A stretch of 64,000 bases of DNA from Rhea pennata (lineage: Eukaryota > Chordata > Aves > Rheiformes > Rheidae). Position numbers and translations under genes: made by a program. Positions 32,401-47,400 of the stretch are shown piece by piece. The DNA is taken from contig NC_084671.1 in NCBI RefSeq assembly GCF_028389875.1, forward strand, positions 30,065,083 to 30,129,082, written 5' to 3'. The notes under the pieces were generated by a model. The model saw only the letters and a program-made list of their open reading frames with translations. It did not search any database and was not told the DNA's origin. Each line of letters starts with the position of its first letter. Within the stretch, counting starts at the first letter, position 1.

Positions 32401-35400
32401 GATAGTGTAGAAGCTATTATTATGGAGAGGTTGAATCAGGCCTTAGCCCTTTCTATTACAATAAATAGTCATTTAATATACTTGAATAACAGCTGATAAA
32501 CTCTTACACAGTGTGTAACTCTAGTCACAGGTTGTCATTCTGGGGAAGAATTTAGTAGGATTCAAAATGGACTGGATGTTTGTATGGCAACTGAGAGAAT
32601 CCAGGGTTATCTTATGATGGATATGTGGTATAGGGGTTTCTTAAAGTATAAGGCATCTGCGGATGGTGAGGTATGTGGAAAACTCGTGGTAATTCTTTCC
32701 TCAATGTACATCATGATTTTTTTTTTCACTTCTTTCTCTATAGCTATTTAGTATTAACCACTGCCAGAAGCATGCTTTTGTCACAGGCAGACACTTTCTC
32801 CAAAATGTTATAACACATCTACTTCCTTGCTCAAGTGCAAGAAAATAAACTCTGTCAAAGTTCTTGAAGCCTGATGCCCAACAACACTTTTTCCTTATGT
32901 TTTTATGTCTTTTGTGTGGAAAACATGCACTTTGGTTTGGGTAGAGGGGAAAAGATTTGTTTGTTTATTTTATGTCCATGTGGAATTGACATAGTCTTCT
33001 TACAGGTTGCTTCTGGTCTGTATTCGCTGTCAAGAAAATAACTAAAAACAATTCTAGGTTTCCATAATAGCGCATGTGTGTGTGTCTAGCTTTGTTGGAA
33101 TACCTGCGGTGAAATGCTCGCTACAAAAAGTGTGTTGAAGGATATTTTTCTTTTTTTAAGTAGACTTGATGATTTTTTTGTTCTTCCTTAGAAGGTATAT
33201 GTTCTTATATATATGAGAACATAAGAATTATATAGTAAGAGTATGTTCTGTAAGAACATAAGAATTACATATTCTATTTTCCAAGGTCTTTTTCTGCTAT
33301 CTTTTAGCAACAAAACTAAAAATCAGTATGTAGAAATTCATCATTTCAGTGGTTATAACTTGGTACAATGGGAGAATTCTTATTGATAAAGATCTTTTAG
33401 CTGGTGATGTTTTTAAAGAGCTTGTTAGTGAATGACTTTTTATTCTTTATTTAGTCCTGTTGCTCTTTTGCCTTACATCTTATTTTGTGCTCATAATCAT
33501 AGTTTACAGCAGTCAGAATATCTTCTTAAATGCAGCTGACAGCTGCTGGGCAGAGTTGATTTCGTGTGTAGATGCTAAAGTTTACTGTGATGCAAAACTG
33601 AATTGGAGAGGGCTTTTTGGCTTTCCAAAATTACATGCAGGTAACATGCATTAGCTTAATAGTTATAAATAATTGTCTGTATTAGTTACATTTCCATTGT
33701 CCTGAAGCACATGATGACTAGATGATGTGATGTTATTAGCTGAGAACCTGAAATTGTGTTTGTTTCTTAAGATAATGCCTTGGGGAAGAGAAGTGTAAGT
33801 AAAAACTCAGTGTACTGACTTTGAAGGTTGTTACTTGTTTATATCCTGATTCCAGTATGCTGCTTGCAGACCTGTTCTTTCTGTTGCTTGGCATTCAGCC
33901 ACTTCCACAAAAACATAAGCAGGCAGATGAGCTTTAGTCCCATTTATGCTACCTAGCTACAGTATGAAGCCTTCTTACTCTATATATTGCTTGTTATTCC
34001 TATATGGGTTGCATGCTGTGATTACCAGGTAGTTCACTGAATTTGGCCCATGGATCTTCATAGCGCACACTGAATTCTGAAGGCTTTCTGATTTTCTTGT
34101 GTATGCTCGGATAACTTATACCATCAAGCCACAGATAAGCAAATATGAGACTGGACGGTTGCATCGTTTGTGTGGAACGCAGACAAATAGGATACGTTCA
34201 TGTGCAGCAGAACAGTTGTTCTTTAAGGGTAACTCCAAAGCTTATGCTGAAGTCTGCTATAGATCCTTTGATTTCTGTTATGTGACTCTAAGCTGGCACA
34301 CATTAAGTGGCTCTTCAGAAGCAACATTTTGGTAACCTCTGTGCTAAAATCATTCTCAGCTGAAATTTTGCTCTAGTTAAGGATATTTGTTTGCTACATC
34401 CAAACTACAGCTGATTGGTAAGAGCAGACTTCTGCAAACTACTGTATAGGCAGTCCCTGCCAGGTACGCCTGAGAATCAGTTACTCGGACTGCATGAGTC
34501 TGGCCCACAAAGTACTCAACCTGGCACTGTGCACTGGAGCCATGTTTCCCAGCCTTTCCTAACAGAGTGATCGACTAACTGATTTTAGGAATTTCCCTGG
34601 GCTGTTTTCTGTGCAGCTGCCACAGTAGCTTTTCCCATGCTGAACTTCCAATTTACTTGCCTGTTTGGCTAGGAAACCATTTCTGCTTGTTTTGAGGGCC
34701 ACCTTTGATGCCCGTAGACCAAAGATGGAGAAATACTTCACAGAATGTTGTTGGGTATGAAGTACAAGGCAGGACAAGGTTAAATGCATCTTCCCAAGAA
34801 TGGAAGGATGCGTAAGTAGAAATTATGGAGAGTGAGAGCAAGCAAAGAAATAAGGAGCCAACAGCCTGGAGAAGGGAAGTGGAAAAGAGGATGCCCTACA
34901 AGGGAATGGGAGGTTATTCTGAACAATACTCTCCTGCCCTGCATGGCTGCTGCCTAACTGTCTTGTTCTGCTTAGGCAGTAGCCATGCAGGGTAGGAGAG
35001 CACTGTCTAGTTCTGCTTGGAGGTTCCTCAGCATCCTATTCCCCCCGTGCTATAACTGAGAAGAAATTATGCTCTTTTTGTAAGATCACGTTGCTGTAGC
35101 ACTCTCAATTTTTTTTTAAGAAAACTACAACTCCCAGCAGGCACTAGGATGACTTTTTTACCTACTCATGAGATCACTTCCTTTATAGCCATCTTTGCAG
35201 TCAAGTGCAAAAAATTTTCTGGAGAGCAAAGGTGCTTAGAAAGTTGGAGTGAGCAATATAAAAATAACTGCAAACTATGGCCAGCAGTGCAGCAAACACA
35301 GGTATGATTCAATGTGGTTAAAATATATGTATTTATCAGAGAGGTAAAGCTGTTAAAATTTGATGGTTTGCAGCTATGTGGAGCCTTTTCTAAACTCCAT

Positions 35401-38400
35401 GTTTGCTTTTGTGAAGGTCATATTAAAGGCAGTAAAGTTTGAAATACAGATTCACTTGGAAAATTATTAGAATTTTGCTAAGAATCTATAGAAAATACTT
35501 ACTTCCGATTTAGATTTGTTTTTCAATGTTTGTGAAAAATCTTGTAAAAATCTGGTTGTGTTTAATGCTTTTTACATTAGCTGAATGAAATCAGCATCAG
35601 CTGTGCTGAATGAAAGCACAGTTAGGTAACTTTAGGTACTGGCAGAAGGAATCAAACATGAAAGATCTGATTTTGTGCAGGGACAGAGTCTTGTTGACTC
35701 TTTGGTGATCTGTGGGATCTGAGGTAGTGCTCTTCATCAGGATGCTAAAAGGTTTTTGTCTGTATTACAGAATACAAGTAGCACAGTTATGTTTCTCATT
35801 GTGCAAAGAGTTGTGGGGTTGCATGAGGATGCAGGATGCTATAATCTCCTACATCATGATGGGACTTAAGCATTGACAGGTCCCTCTCAAGTTTAGCCTC
35901 AAAACTGAAATGTTTGTGGTGGATATAGTGGTCTTTTCAGTTTCAAAGATGGGTTGTCAAAAAAAATGCCTCATCCTGGGCAGGCATGTCTAACTTGGCA
36001 GTTAGACCTAAAGGAGCTAGGGGCACATCTGTTTAGGGAAACCAAAAGATTCTCTTTTGCTGAAATAGCTCCCACGTAGGCAATCTGTTCAGAAAATAAT
36101 GGCCATATTTCCAAAGTGGAATATCTGTTTTGAATACAATTGCATTCAACCTGGGATGACAGGTGCAGACTGCAATTTTTTTATGCCATCTGCATGGTGA
36201 AATGGACTGAACAACTAGATCAGAAGGCAGGTCAGTAGACTAAATGGGTGTTACAAACCCCACAGGAGAAGATAAGATAAGACTGAGATTAAAGTGTCAA
36301 TATATGTGTACATAGGCCACGAGTGGGAATGAATCTGTGAGAAAAGTAGTTATGAGGAAGACTAGGTGGGACTTAACATCAGTCATTGCCTGAATGCATG
36401 CTGCTCTGCAGAAATGCACTCACTCATCATTGGAACAACAAGTGTGCAGGCACTGACCTAACATGCAGCAGCTCTCATCCTGGTTTGCTGCAGGTAATCT
36501 GATTGTTTTTAGAAATTGCTGTTCTGCTGAGTGACTTTGGACACATCACTTCACTTTTCTGTGTTTCAATGCAAGTGCTGTGAGATCAGGTAATGAAAAC
36601 CATTAGCTGCATTGCTGTCTTTACAAACTTCAGCAACTAGATCTCAACAGTATTGTCCTACTTCCCCTATTTAAGCTGCCTAGTTTTTTAGATTCACTCT
36701 TTTGTGGGAGCACAGGGTTTAGGATTTATGCTTTGCACATGATTTACAGTCCAGCTGCTGCAGAACTGTAGCTCAGTCAGTTCTATCAGTTCATTCTAGG
36801 AAATTGCTATTTGAGACTTCTCCCTTTGGAGAGCAAGGAGGTTGGGGGTGGGAGAGAAAGACATTGTTGCTTTTCTATTTCTTCTGTATCTATCTTTCAG
36901 TGGAATGATATTCTAGTTTTTTTCTAAGATTTTTTAATTTTATTTTTTTTCTCTCTGAATAGTCTGTACAGCTTATGTATTACAGCATTTAATTCTGCCG
37001 TGAGTGGAAAATGACTTGCAGCAAAAAACTGAAACACAATAGCTTACAACTGGAAAGCAATGAAAATGCTAAGGATAACTTGCCAAAGTAAAAGACAAAT
37101 TGAGACAAGCTTTCCTTGTGATCTTTGGCTTTTCTAGAGTAGTGTAGAATTTTGGAAATTTATGTTCTGTAGGAATATGTGTACTGCAGGAGAACTCTGG
37201 AAGTGTCTACAGATACTGGAACATTTTACCACAGAAGTTAAAAACAAAAATATAGAACATACTGGCTCTTGGTTACAAAATTAACCATTAATGTAGGAAT
37301 ATTTTACTGTTTTGATAGTGAGAGAGCACTGGCAAAGTGTAAAGGGTGAAATTGTGAGAGAAGGGTAGCAGGGTAGAAAGCCACATTCCATACCTGAAAT
37401 ATGGAAAAAGCTCCCAGAACAAGGTTGCTCATCCTTTCCAGAACTGTGTTAATTATCAGGACCTTACTGAAAAGAGGCTGCAGGAAAAGGCATAGCTGCT
37501 AAGCTGTAGACTCTGTACTTTCAGAAGGTGCATCTATGAACAGGGAAATATAGAGTGGCAGAAGAACAGTTCTCTGTGCATTTCTTTTCTTTTGTGTGTG
37601 TGGGGGGGCAGTGTCCTTTTTTTTTCTTTCTTTTTTTCCCCTCTTGTTTCATGTTAAAGTGAAAGGAAATTCTATACATCACAGAAAGTATGCGCTAGCT
37701 CAGGGAAAAAAGGTTGGCTGCCTTGTAAGCAGCCAAGAGCCTGCTTGTGCTGTTTTACCAGCAAAACTACACCATAGGGAATACTGTCAGCACAGATTTC
37801 TGTGTTAAGGATCATACTTCAGAGCTAGGCTGGCTCCTGCTGATGGAGCAGTAATAGACAGCGTGCAGCACATGTACCCTTGTGAAGGAATATGTTCAAC
37901 CTACTTTCCAATAGAAATGAGATGATTGTTTTTGTGTCTGCAGGTTGTGGGAATTTTGTTTTGTTTTGTTTTTCCCAACCTGTCGTCATAATTTTTGAAC
38001 TTTTTGTCTAATTTTGGTTAGATTTTTGTAAAAGGATGGAGTTCTTGAATATTCCTCCTAGCTTCAGGAAAATACATAACCTGGTAGGGGAGAATGACTC
38101 CATGAATGTCCTTACTAAGGAACAGGTTGTCTTGTGAGCTTGTCACTAGACATCAGAGAAACTGTGTGCATATAGATGCAAGAGAGACGATATTAAAAAG
38201 ACCCTGTGTGAGTTTGAAGCTTTAGATGTCAGAAACGTCTTCATATTCTCATACCTATATGCTCGGTATAGGAAGAAGCAGCCCTGTGTAGGATATAAAC
38301 AGTGTGTATTTACTCTTCTGTACTTCACTGAGCTCTGTCTGGCCCTTAACCCCACCAGCAGTTCTGATGCTTGCAGCTTTTCCAAGTGACATCCAAACTA

Positions 38401-41400
38401 AAGATCCATTTCACTGCCATCTAGGTGGTTTAGAGAAGTAGTAATTGTTCATTGGCTATGGTGTTTGCCAAGATATTGTAGACTTCAGAATATACAGTTG
38501 CTTTGTTATTTTTCAGTTAGCTACAAACTCAGCCCTTCAGAAGGGCAACAAGCTTACCTGCTCAAGCACTTCCTGCAAGGCTGTAACCACTGCACAGCGG
38601 AACAATGAGTGGGGTGCTGGGTAATGTTCCATTGGGAAACAGCCAATTGGTTTCTCTGGGCTTAAAACTGACTCTAGGGTAAAGTAATTTCTTTTGTCTG
38701 TCATATTGACACCTCTTCCTGAAATGCTTCCAAGTTTGTAAGCAAGAGAAAATGAAGTGCCCTGTTACAGAGTTCTCTGATGACAGAAAGTATTCAAGTT
38801 TGCAATAATCTCTTTGGGGTGGTAGAGAGAGAGAGCCAGGCCTTAACTTTGTTGCTTTCTCCTGACCCAGGAGAGGGCAACAGAAGCCAGTGCTGCAGCT
38901 TCTGCTAGCCTTACAGAAGATTTGTTCTTCCCAGCTGTAGGGGACTTATTGGCCCATAGAAAACCTGGAAGGAAAAGCGAAGTATGTGGGTAGCAAGTGA
39001 AAGACAAATACCTGTTGGACAGAATAGTGATACTCTTTCCAAATTGCCTGTGCTTAAAACGAAAGTAGAAAGGAAAAGGAGTTCTTAAAATGCAGCCTAG
39101 AAGTATAGTGTTTCCTTTAGCAATCTTTTGGGCTTTGAATATCAATGATCACCATATAAAGGTCTTTGCAGCACCAGAAAATAATGTGCTATTGCTAAGG
39201 TTGCTTGCAGTGCAGTTGGAAGGTAAGTAGAGACAACAATAAAATACAGGTCAGTACATTTTTGAACGGAGGTTAAAAGCCCCTTGTTAAACAGAGGTAA
39301 ATGCAGACTGGTCTTAGAAAAAGGTTGCTCTGGTACTGTAGATTTTTCACAAGTTTCGTAGTGAGATTTCATGCTTTTCCCTTATTGCTTCACTTGAAGA
39401 ATACTTCAGGCTAATGAAAGATAATTAGCAGCATTTTTCTGACATGCGAGCAGGATTTCTGATGTAAACCTGCTATCTGTGGGAGAGTATGTAACAAAAG
39501 TGGTAATTCTCTTTTACTAGGGAAAGTTTCAGTTTCCCTACTTTGTTATTCCAAATATGGGCCCCTTGTCCTCCTTCCTTGCTCAGTCTTTTCAGACTGA
39601 GATTTGGGATTGAGCAGAACAGAACTCAGACTGATGAAGCAAATTTTTACCACAGCATCAGGTCATAATTTCTCCATTTTGCTGAGTCCGTGCCTTCTAG
39701 GCCTGCCAGATAGGTGGCTTGTCTTTTCACTTGATGATATCATTAGGTTTGGGAAAAACAACCTCCTTTCAACTCTTGCTCCCCTCACCCCAGACTATAA
39801 GTGCAAGTCATTTAGCATATGATAGGGAGAAGGACATCATTTAAGTATATTTAAGTTATACTCATCTACATAACATAGTCAACTTAGATTTTGCAGTGGA
39901 CGTCCTAGGCAAACCTAAATTTTTGCAGTGGACATCCTCATTTCTATTTTTAGTGGTCTTCCCTGATATCATGTGGGTGGCATATCTCTCTCCTTGCTTG
40001 CATCTTAAGAATGGATCTACTTTGCTGTTCACATGACTTTAAATTTACAGTCACAATTTCTCAAATTAATTTTTTCAGGTTACACCCTGAAAAATCACAG
40101 CAAAATGCAAAATGTAGCCTATTGAAGCTGTCTGTTGAGTAACTAAATGAGGAGTGTTTTAACTTGAGGCACATCTTGATTACTTCTTAATAAGTATGAT
40201 GACTAAAGGAAGTAGCTTTCTCTTCTATTTGTGCTTTAACTTGCATGTACTGTAGTCTTTTAACTAGTTTTACTTAGCCTTGCTCCAGAGCCTCCACAAA
40301 GGAACTTCTGAACTATCTCTGTCTCTTTTTGTACAAGGAGAAAGATATATCATTGTTAACCTCTTCAAGAAATTACAGCCAAACTTTGATCTTGAATATA
40401 TATGCAGCTTGGTTTTCTTTTGAGAATGATGTGATGACTCATTTCCTTAGTCTCCAAAACTAATAGAAACAGTGCATGCTCAGTGCTTGAACAAAATCAG
40501 ACTACAGCCTTAGATGCTTAATTATTACTTAGTGCTTAGTTTTTTACCCTGAGATTTCAGGCTTCTTCCTTGCATGTAGGTGGGAGAGGGTTTTCCCTTC
40601 AAGTCAGTATTACAGCTAGGAGTCAGAAATGGCCACATATAAGAATGCCCCATGTTGGCTTTAGTAAGGCCAAGAGCAAGTTTGAAAACAGACTTACTTT
40701 CCATGCCCATTCTTTTTACCTTGGATCTGACACTGCTCTGAGGAATAACATTGGTGATTCAACATGTGATTCATTCAACAGTGAGGCATCATTGCTGATG
40801 CGTTGCACCACTTCTGAGGTGTTTCTTGTTCTTTACCCAGCTGTAAGCAGCATACAGCAAGTTGGAAAACATAGATCCATGCATTTTCTTTCCTCATTCT
40901 TCCCTCTTTCTCCACAGAGACGCCCCAGCTGAATCCTGTAATGGAACCCCTCTCCTGGATGCTGGGCACCTGGCTCTCAGATCCCCCGGGAGATGGCTCC
41001 TTCCCTACAATGAAACCCTTTCAGTACCTAGAAGAAGTGCACATCTCTCATGTGGGGCAGCCCATGCTGAACTTCTCGTAAGTCTAGAGCTTTGTCTGTG
41101 CTGGCAGGAGCATTTGGATGGGAGCAGGTATGGCTCCAGTGAGATTGACTGGTTGCATTTCTTTTCAAGTTGTACAGCAAACTGGTTTTCATCTATCAGA
41201 TTTGAAGATGTAATGAGATCTGTCTGGATGGCCCAGGGTTTTGTTTTTCTTTAAAACTGCTGATAAGTTGCACTGTTGCAACATGTCCTGTGCTGCCCAC
41301 CTGCAATCAGTGAAAATTCACTAGTCTGAAAGTATAGTGCACTTCCACATGCTTGAGCTTTTCAAAAATGGGTTCACATCTCTGTCATTGCAGAAGCAAA

Positions 41401-44400
41401 AGTGTACAGGCTCAGGGCTGTGACTGTAATGAACCATTCTCGTGGCCTGCCAAGTTTTGAGGATTACATAGTGAGAAGTAAATACAGAGGGCAAACAAAA
41501 GACTCATTAGAAGGTGAGCAGAGATAGTGGGTTTAGATGTGGTAGCCATGTACCATAAGGCAGCCCCCATACTACCATAGTTGTGCAGATAACGGCCACA
41601 CCATGTGGCCAACCCCTAGCTAGTACAGAGGAAGGGATAACCTGTGTGCTAGTATTAATACCAAGAATGGCCCTATGCTGAACATGGGCCTAGCTGTTGT
41701 TTGAGTAGATTTAGTATACATCTTTAAAAGATCAATGATTCTTCAGCTTTAATGTGGTGTGTGCTGTGTGCATATATTAGCTGAAAGATGTACTGTCTTT
41801 AAGGCCAAGAAAACACTGTCCTTGTTGCTGGGGCTAAATGTTTAATTAGAAATGATTCTTCAAGTAATGGTGTTACCCTAGGACTATTACTATTCTGCTT
41901 TGTCAAACTCCCTCTTACAGATGCAAATAAAGGAGCTATGACATGGCTGTCAAATTAGTCCATTTAGAACTTGGCCTTCAATCGTTACCATGAATTAAAT
42001 AAAATGAATTAAATAAATTTTTTAACAGACTGGGACAGAAAGCAGATAGATTAACTACTTCGGCTGCATACATTAAAATGATTGTCTTAGAGAAATAAAA
42101 AAAATCTGGTGCTGCTCTGATACACTGTGTAGAGGTACCATGTAGCGGATACCCTGTGCTGTTGGACTGTTAGGAAATGTTGACTTTGCAAGATTCATTG
42201 TGTCTTACCTCACATGGGAAACACTGTTCTTTGGACTTTGCAGTTCTGAGTGTTTCTGTGATAAGTAACTCTTTCAGCTTGCCATGTGGCAGCTTCTGGA
42301 CAAGCCCCTCTGCGGAGCATTTTCTGGGGCTGTTCCACATTTGCCCTGTTCCGAGACTGGATGGTAATTGATTATACAGCATGAACCCAGTCCCTGGGCA
42401 GGTCGCTGAGACCAAGGGGCAGTGGTGTTAATTGCTTTCAGTAAAAATATTGGAACTGCAGAGCAGAGGCCTATGTAGAAACTGCTGTTGCATCAGAGAG
42501 TCCTGGGCATAAAATTAGCAGCAGCAGCAGCTCTGAGGTTGCCTCTCCTCTCCTTTCCTGCAAAGAGATAGAGTGGGAAATCTTATGAATGTGTAATATA
42601 TATCACTCACAGTTAGGGTGACTAAACATACAACTGTAAGGCCTGATGAAAAATAAATGAGGATCTGAGATGATTTTTTTTTCCTTTTTTGAGGGGAAAA
42701 AAATAAGTCTGCTCTGTTACTGCCTGCAGGAAGCAATATACAGGAAAGCAAGTGGCCAGATTTAAAAGCTGAATAGAGATGGTATTGTAATACCAGATAT
42801 TTCCTTGAGAAGGGAGTATCTTGGACAGAGTATGGCTGCCGCACTGATGGAAGGTCAGACTGCCCAGGGTAATTTCTGGGCTAGTTGTTAGACTCAAGAA
42901 CTATAGAAAATCTCAAGCCTGAACTTAAATAACTAATTCCAGATATAAGAACTATCTGTAGATATAAGGGAGCTACTTTTTTTACATGTTTACATCTTCC
43001 AACCTTGAAATCTATTCAGTCTTTTACTCTTCATATAAGTACTATGGGCAATCATGTGGTTAAATAAAATAGCATTTTCTCAGAGGTGAAACCAGGCTAA
43101 ACGCTGTGTTTTCAGTGCAGCTGTATAGCAGTTTTTGTATCCTGACCTCCCCTCAGGTTCAATGCCTTCCATCCAGACACCAGGAAGCCAATGCACCGAG
43201 AATGTGGATTCATCCGCCTCAAACCTGACACTAATAAGGTGGCCTTCATCAGTGCCCAGAACACAGGTAGTAATCCATTATCCTACAGATTCTTGCAGGC
43301 TTAAACTTGAGATCTCTGGGAAAGGGCAGAGGTCCTTATCCTGCTTTCATTACTTTTCCAGAAAATTACTGGACCTCTCTGATGATTTCATTCCATCTAT
43401 TTTAATTGTGGGTTCAGCATCAAAGAATGGCATCCCTATCCTGGTATTAATGAGCTCATGTCAAGAGCACTGAATTTCCAAGGCTGATTACATGCTTTTG
43501 CCCATATGATTTGGCTTGCTAGCTTTTTGTGACAGGAAAGGACAAGAAATCGAAATACTGATTATGCAACAGTCTTGAAGGGAGTATCCGTTCCTAAAAT
43601 GTTACGTTGATTTTTGCACCTATAGCTTTGTAAGCCCAAATTCCACAATTTGCATCAAGAATTGCAGTCTGAGGCAGGAGTCTTGATAATGGCAAATGAA
43701 AAGTGGCTGGTGACATTCTCATTGCCTTCATGGTATCCTAGTCTTTCCTTTTTTGTGTGAGGAACAAGCACAGGTGGGATAGCTTGCTCCTATGAGTTGA
43801 CCAAAATAGGCTGTGTGGTAGAAGTAGAGAGGTATGTACCTTGGTTCATGAGCTCATCTGTCTAGATTTCTTCTTCTGTTGCTATTCTTGTAGTTGGCCT
43901 GTATTTGTCTCCTTCTAAGCATGGTCAGAGTTAACATCCCACTTAAAATGTTGTTGCTGATGTTAAAATCTGAATTATTTGATTCCATAGTGTAGTGTAG
44001 AGCTTGTAGCCCTGCCAAGATGGGACAGTCATGATATTAAATCTTCTTTGCAATCTCTCCATCCAGGAGTGTTCAGTGTGGTTCATATAATCCCCTTCTT
44101 GTCCCCTTCTGGCTCTCTGTAAGAGAGCCTGCTCAGGCTGTGGCACTGCCAAGAGCCTTTGCAGTACTCTAAGTTGTAGCTTCTCTCCTGCTGTGCCTTT
44201 GACAAGACTGAAGAGTAACCTCAGCATGATGATCTTTCTTGGCTCCTAAACTAGGAGAATCTCCTAGTGCCTGGAAGTAGGCCTTGGTATATTTGTTATA
44301 CAGCTTACAGGGATTGAATGAGAGAGAATTTCATCTAAATTACTAGAAGCAAAAGAAATTCAAAACCCAGCTGAAGCTAAACAAATTGGGATCTAAAACT

Positions 44401-47400
44401 ACAGAGTAGATGCTGAAGGGATAACTCCAATTTGACTGTCATATTCTTCCCACTCTGTCTGTCTAGCTAGATTTTTCCAAAAAGTTACATTTCTAAAGTT
44501 TCGTGGACTTGCAGTTGTTATATGCTAGGTCAAATAAAACTGTTGTTCAGAGAGAGTAGTGGTCAGCCAAAAAGGCCTACACTAGAATTACATAGCCTAA
44601 TATTTGTGACATTGTGAATTAACCTTTGTAGCCTAATGTTTATGACCTTGCTTCTTCTTAGGTCTTGTGGAGGTGGAAGAAGGGGAGGTGAATGGACAGG
44701 AGTTGTCTATAGCTTCTCACTCCATAGCTAGGATCTCCTTTGCCAAGAAACCTCATGTGGAGCAAGTGAGTACACACTCTGTTAGCAATTCAAATAGTTG
44801 TGCTAGCTCCAGAAGGTGTCTAGTTGGGAAGATAGGTTGATTAACATGCCTTAATTACAGATTGCCCTCAGACGCTCTTGGAAATATTGCACAGCATCCT
44901 TGCTTACATTCTCTGTAACAATCTTCAGAAAATATTTCATAGGTTACAAGGCCAGAAGAGGCTAGTCTCATCCCTCATTAAGAGAAGAACTGCCATACTG
45001 AATCAGACCGAAGAGCTATCCAACCTAGAATCTTGTCTTCAACAGCATGCAGTAGCAGGTTCTTAAGGAAGAGAATTGTCTAAATACTGTTGTGTGGCAG
45101 TGGTGTTACTTTGGTAATGCTGGGCTTCTGGATTAATTACAGAAACAGTATGTACAGCCTGACAATCCACCTGAAGTTCAAGGTGGGACACTCAGACAGT
45201 GTTATTTCAAGTTTTGTTCTCTTTCACTTGAGCTCCGGCTCTCTTTATGCCATCCCATTGCTGCTGTCCAAGCAAGCTCTTTTGCATTTATTTAACAAAA
45301 AAGGAGGCTTTTTTTGTATTTTGGTATAAAATGTCACAGGACAAATTAAAAAAGTATGTAGGACATACAGGAGCTCCATAAACCAAAGAACAGTTGGTTG
45401 ACACAACTGGATCTGGTAGAACCAGCTGTAAGATGGCATATCGAGGCCACAGCTAGAATCTTAGCTGTCATATATACAGTTGCATTAGCCAAGCAGTAGC
45501 TGAGAAAGCAGGGCTAAATAAGCTGTCATAAAGAATAAGCATTAGCATACTGCACAAGCATACTACTACATCTGTATTTTTTGATAATGTCTTGACTAAG
45601 TGGAGTGAATGTAACTTTTGAAGGGTGACAAATGACATATGACTCTCAGAGAAAAGACACTTTATTAATAAACAGCAAATACAGCATTGTTTTATTCTGG
45701 ACTTAAGAGTTTAAATTTGCAACCTAGTATGTATGTTTTCTAAAACCTATTGAGGGCCAAAATTTGTGCAGATTCTGTCAGGGTCATAAGCGTACTCTCT
45801 AACTTAATTTACATGCACAAAATTGTTCTCATAGCTGTTTCTGTCTACAGAAACAATGTCCTGAGTCTGGAAAAACAGTCCTAACTTGGCTTCCCTTTGA
45901 TGCAAGTTTTATGTTCCTGGGTTTGCATTTTCCAAGGAGAAGCCATAGTGCCTTTTCTATATATCATGAACCAAAGCCTTTGAATATTGTGGATATCACC
46001 AAGGCACCAGAACTCTTAATGAGAAGCATTTAAAAATAAAACAAACCACCTCATTGTATATAGATCTACTCAAAGCCTGAAATGTTAGCAGATGGATTGA
46101 TAGGAGGAGAGAGAAGTGACTGAAAGCCAATAGATGTCTTCCTTCATTGAAAGCTCTACGGCTGGCTTTGGCTGAAGGCTGAAAGAGAGGATCTCCGCAG
46201 CTGAAGATCAGTGCTCATCTACTACCCGAGGGCAATCCAGGCCCACGTACTGCTTGTAATGATTAGCTAGGAGGCTCTTATTGGTAAACGAGGGTGTTAA
46301 ATGAGGGGGGATGTCAAGTAATTAGGTCCTGTCACATGTTATTCTACACTAAGAGTGTAAATTGCCCATGGAAATGAAGAGACCACCAATATCATGGGAA
46401 GGGCATGTGGACTGCAATTTTAGTCACTCATTTTGAGAAAAATTTGTCACTGTGTTCCTTGCCCACTGAAAAGTAAATCTGGATGGCTGTAATTCAGCCT
46501 AACACTAATTCAGGCAGGAACTACTCCTTCCTTGGGCCACCCATTCCTTGGGCTAGGGCTGTATTCCAGAAGTATGCTGGCATAGCCATGCTAAGAAGTG
46601 GGGAAGCTCAACACTTGTAAAGAGGAGCTTTCACTGGGAGGCATGTTCCTGCTAAGCCAGTGCTATTGTACATGTGACTTGGTCTCAGCATATTAGATTG
46701 TTCTTACTTCTCTGAGAAATGAGTAGTTCTCAGATCTTACCCTGTGCATTCTGATGCTGAAGATAACCAGTGCAGGGAGTGTAGGAGCATTGTTTGGTCA
46801 GATGAGACCCTGTCTACTGAGGCATTTTGCTGCAAGGTGGATACTATCCCCATTAGACAGGGCATAATAATGCTTTTAACTGTCCTGGCAGAATACATAC
46901 TTTATGCTCACCATTGCTGGACCCACCCGTAGAAACTACATACAGGAAATAGCCTGAGTGTAGTCACTGTCTTTATAGAGATGACCAAAGAGCCAAAAAT
47001 GATGAGCTCAGCAGCCATCCTGCAGTTCAAAGGTCAGGTCAGATGGTGTTAATCCCTGAAAACCTTCTGGTCTGCACCATGCTGCTCAGAATGTTTTTTT
47101 TGTTGTTGTTGTTTTTGGTTTTTTTTTTTTCCATTTTTTGATAGTATTTTCTGCAGAATCATTGTAGCAGTAAGGAGCCGAAGAAATTACATTCTTAGCT
47201 CTGCTCTGTGTTCTTTGCCTGATGTACAAACGTCCTGTCAGTAGCTAGCTCAGGGGTCAAGGCTGCTTTTGCTGGTACTGCAAGGAGACAAGCTACTGCA
47301 ACAACTGAAGGAACAGAAGATCTTGACAAGCTTTTCACAAAGCCTTGGCAGGTCAATAATCTTACAAGCTAACCGCAAACATTTTACCTCTTTTACCAAA

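Larger units (their letters stand above)
31631..40917 (+). other. THAP4: THAP4 intron 2
   Basis: 9.3 kb with no CR1 recognised. Holds the hairpin at 34929, the palindromes at 33190, and an imperfect 18-nt direct repeat (ttttgcagtggacgtcct and ttttgcagtggacatcct) near 39888-39935. Confidence 0.85.
41078..44661 (+). other. THAP4: THAP4 introns 3 and 4 (with exon 4 between)
   Basis: Apart from exon 4 at 43157-43266 and the AGC microsatellite, no feature recognised on either strand. Confidence 0.8.
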
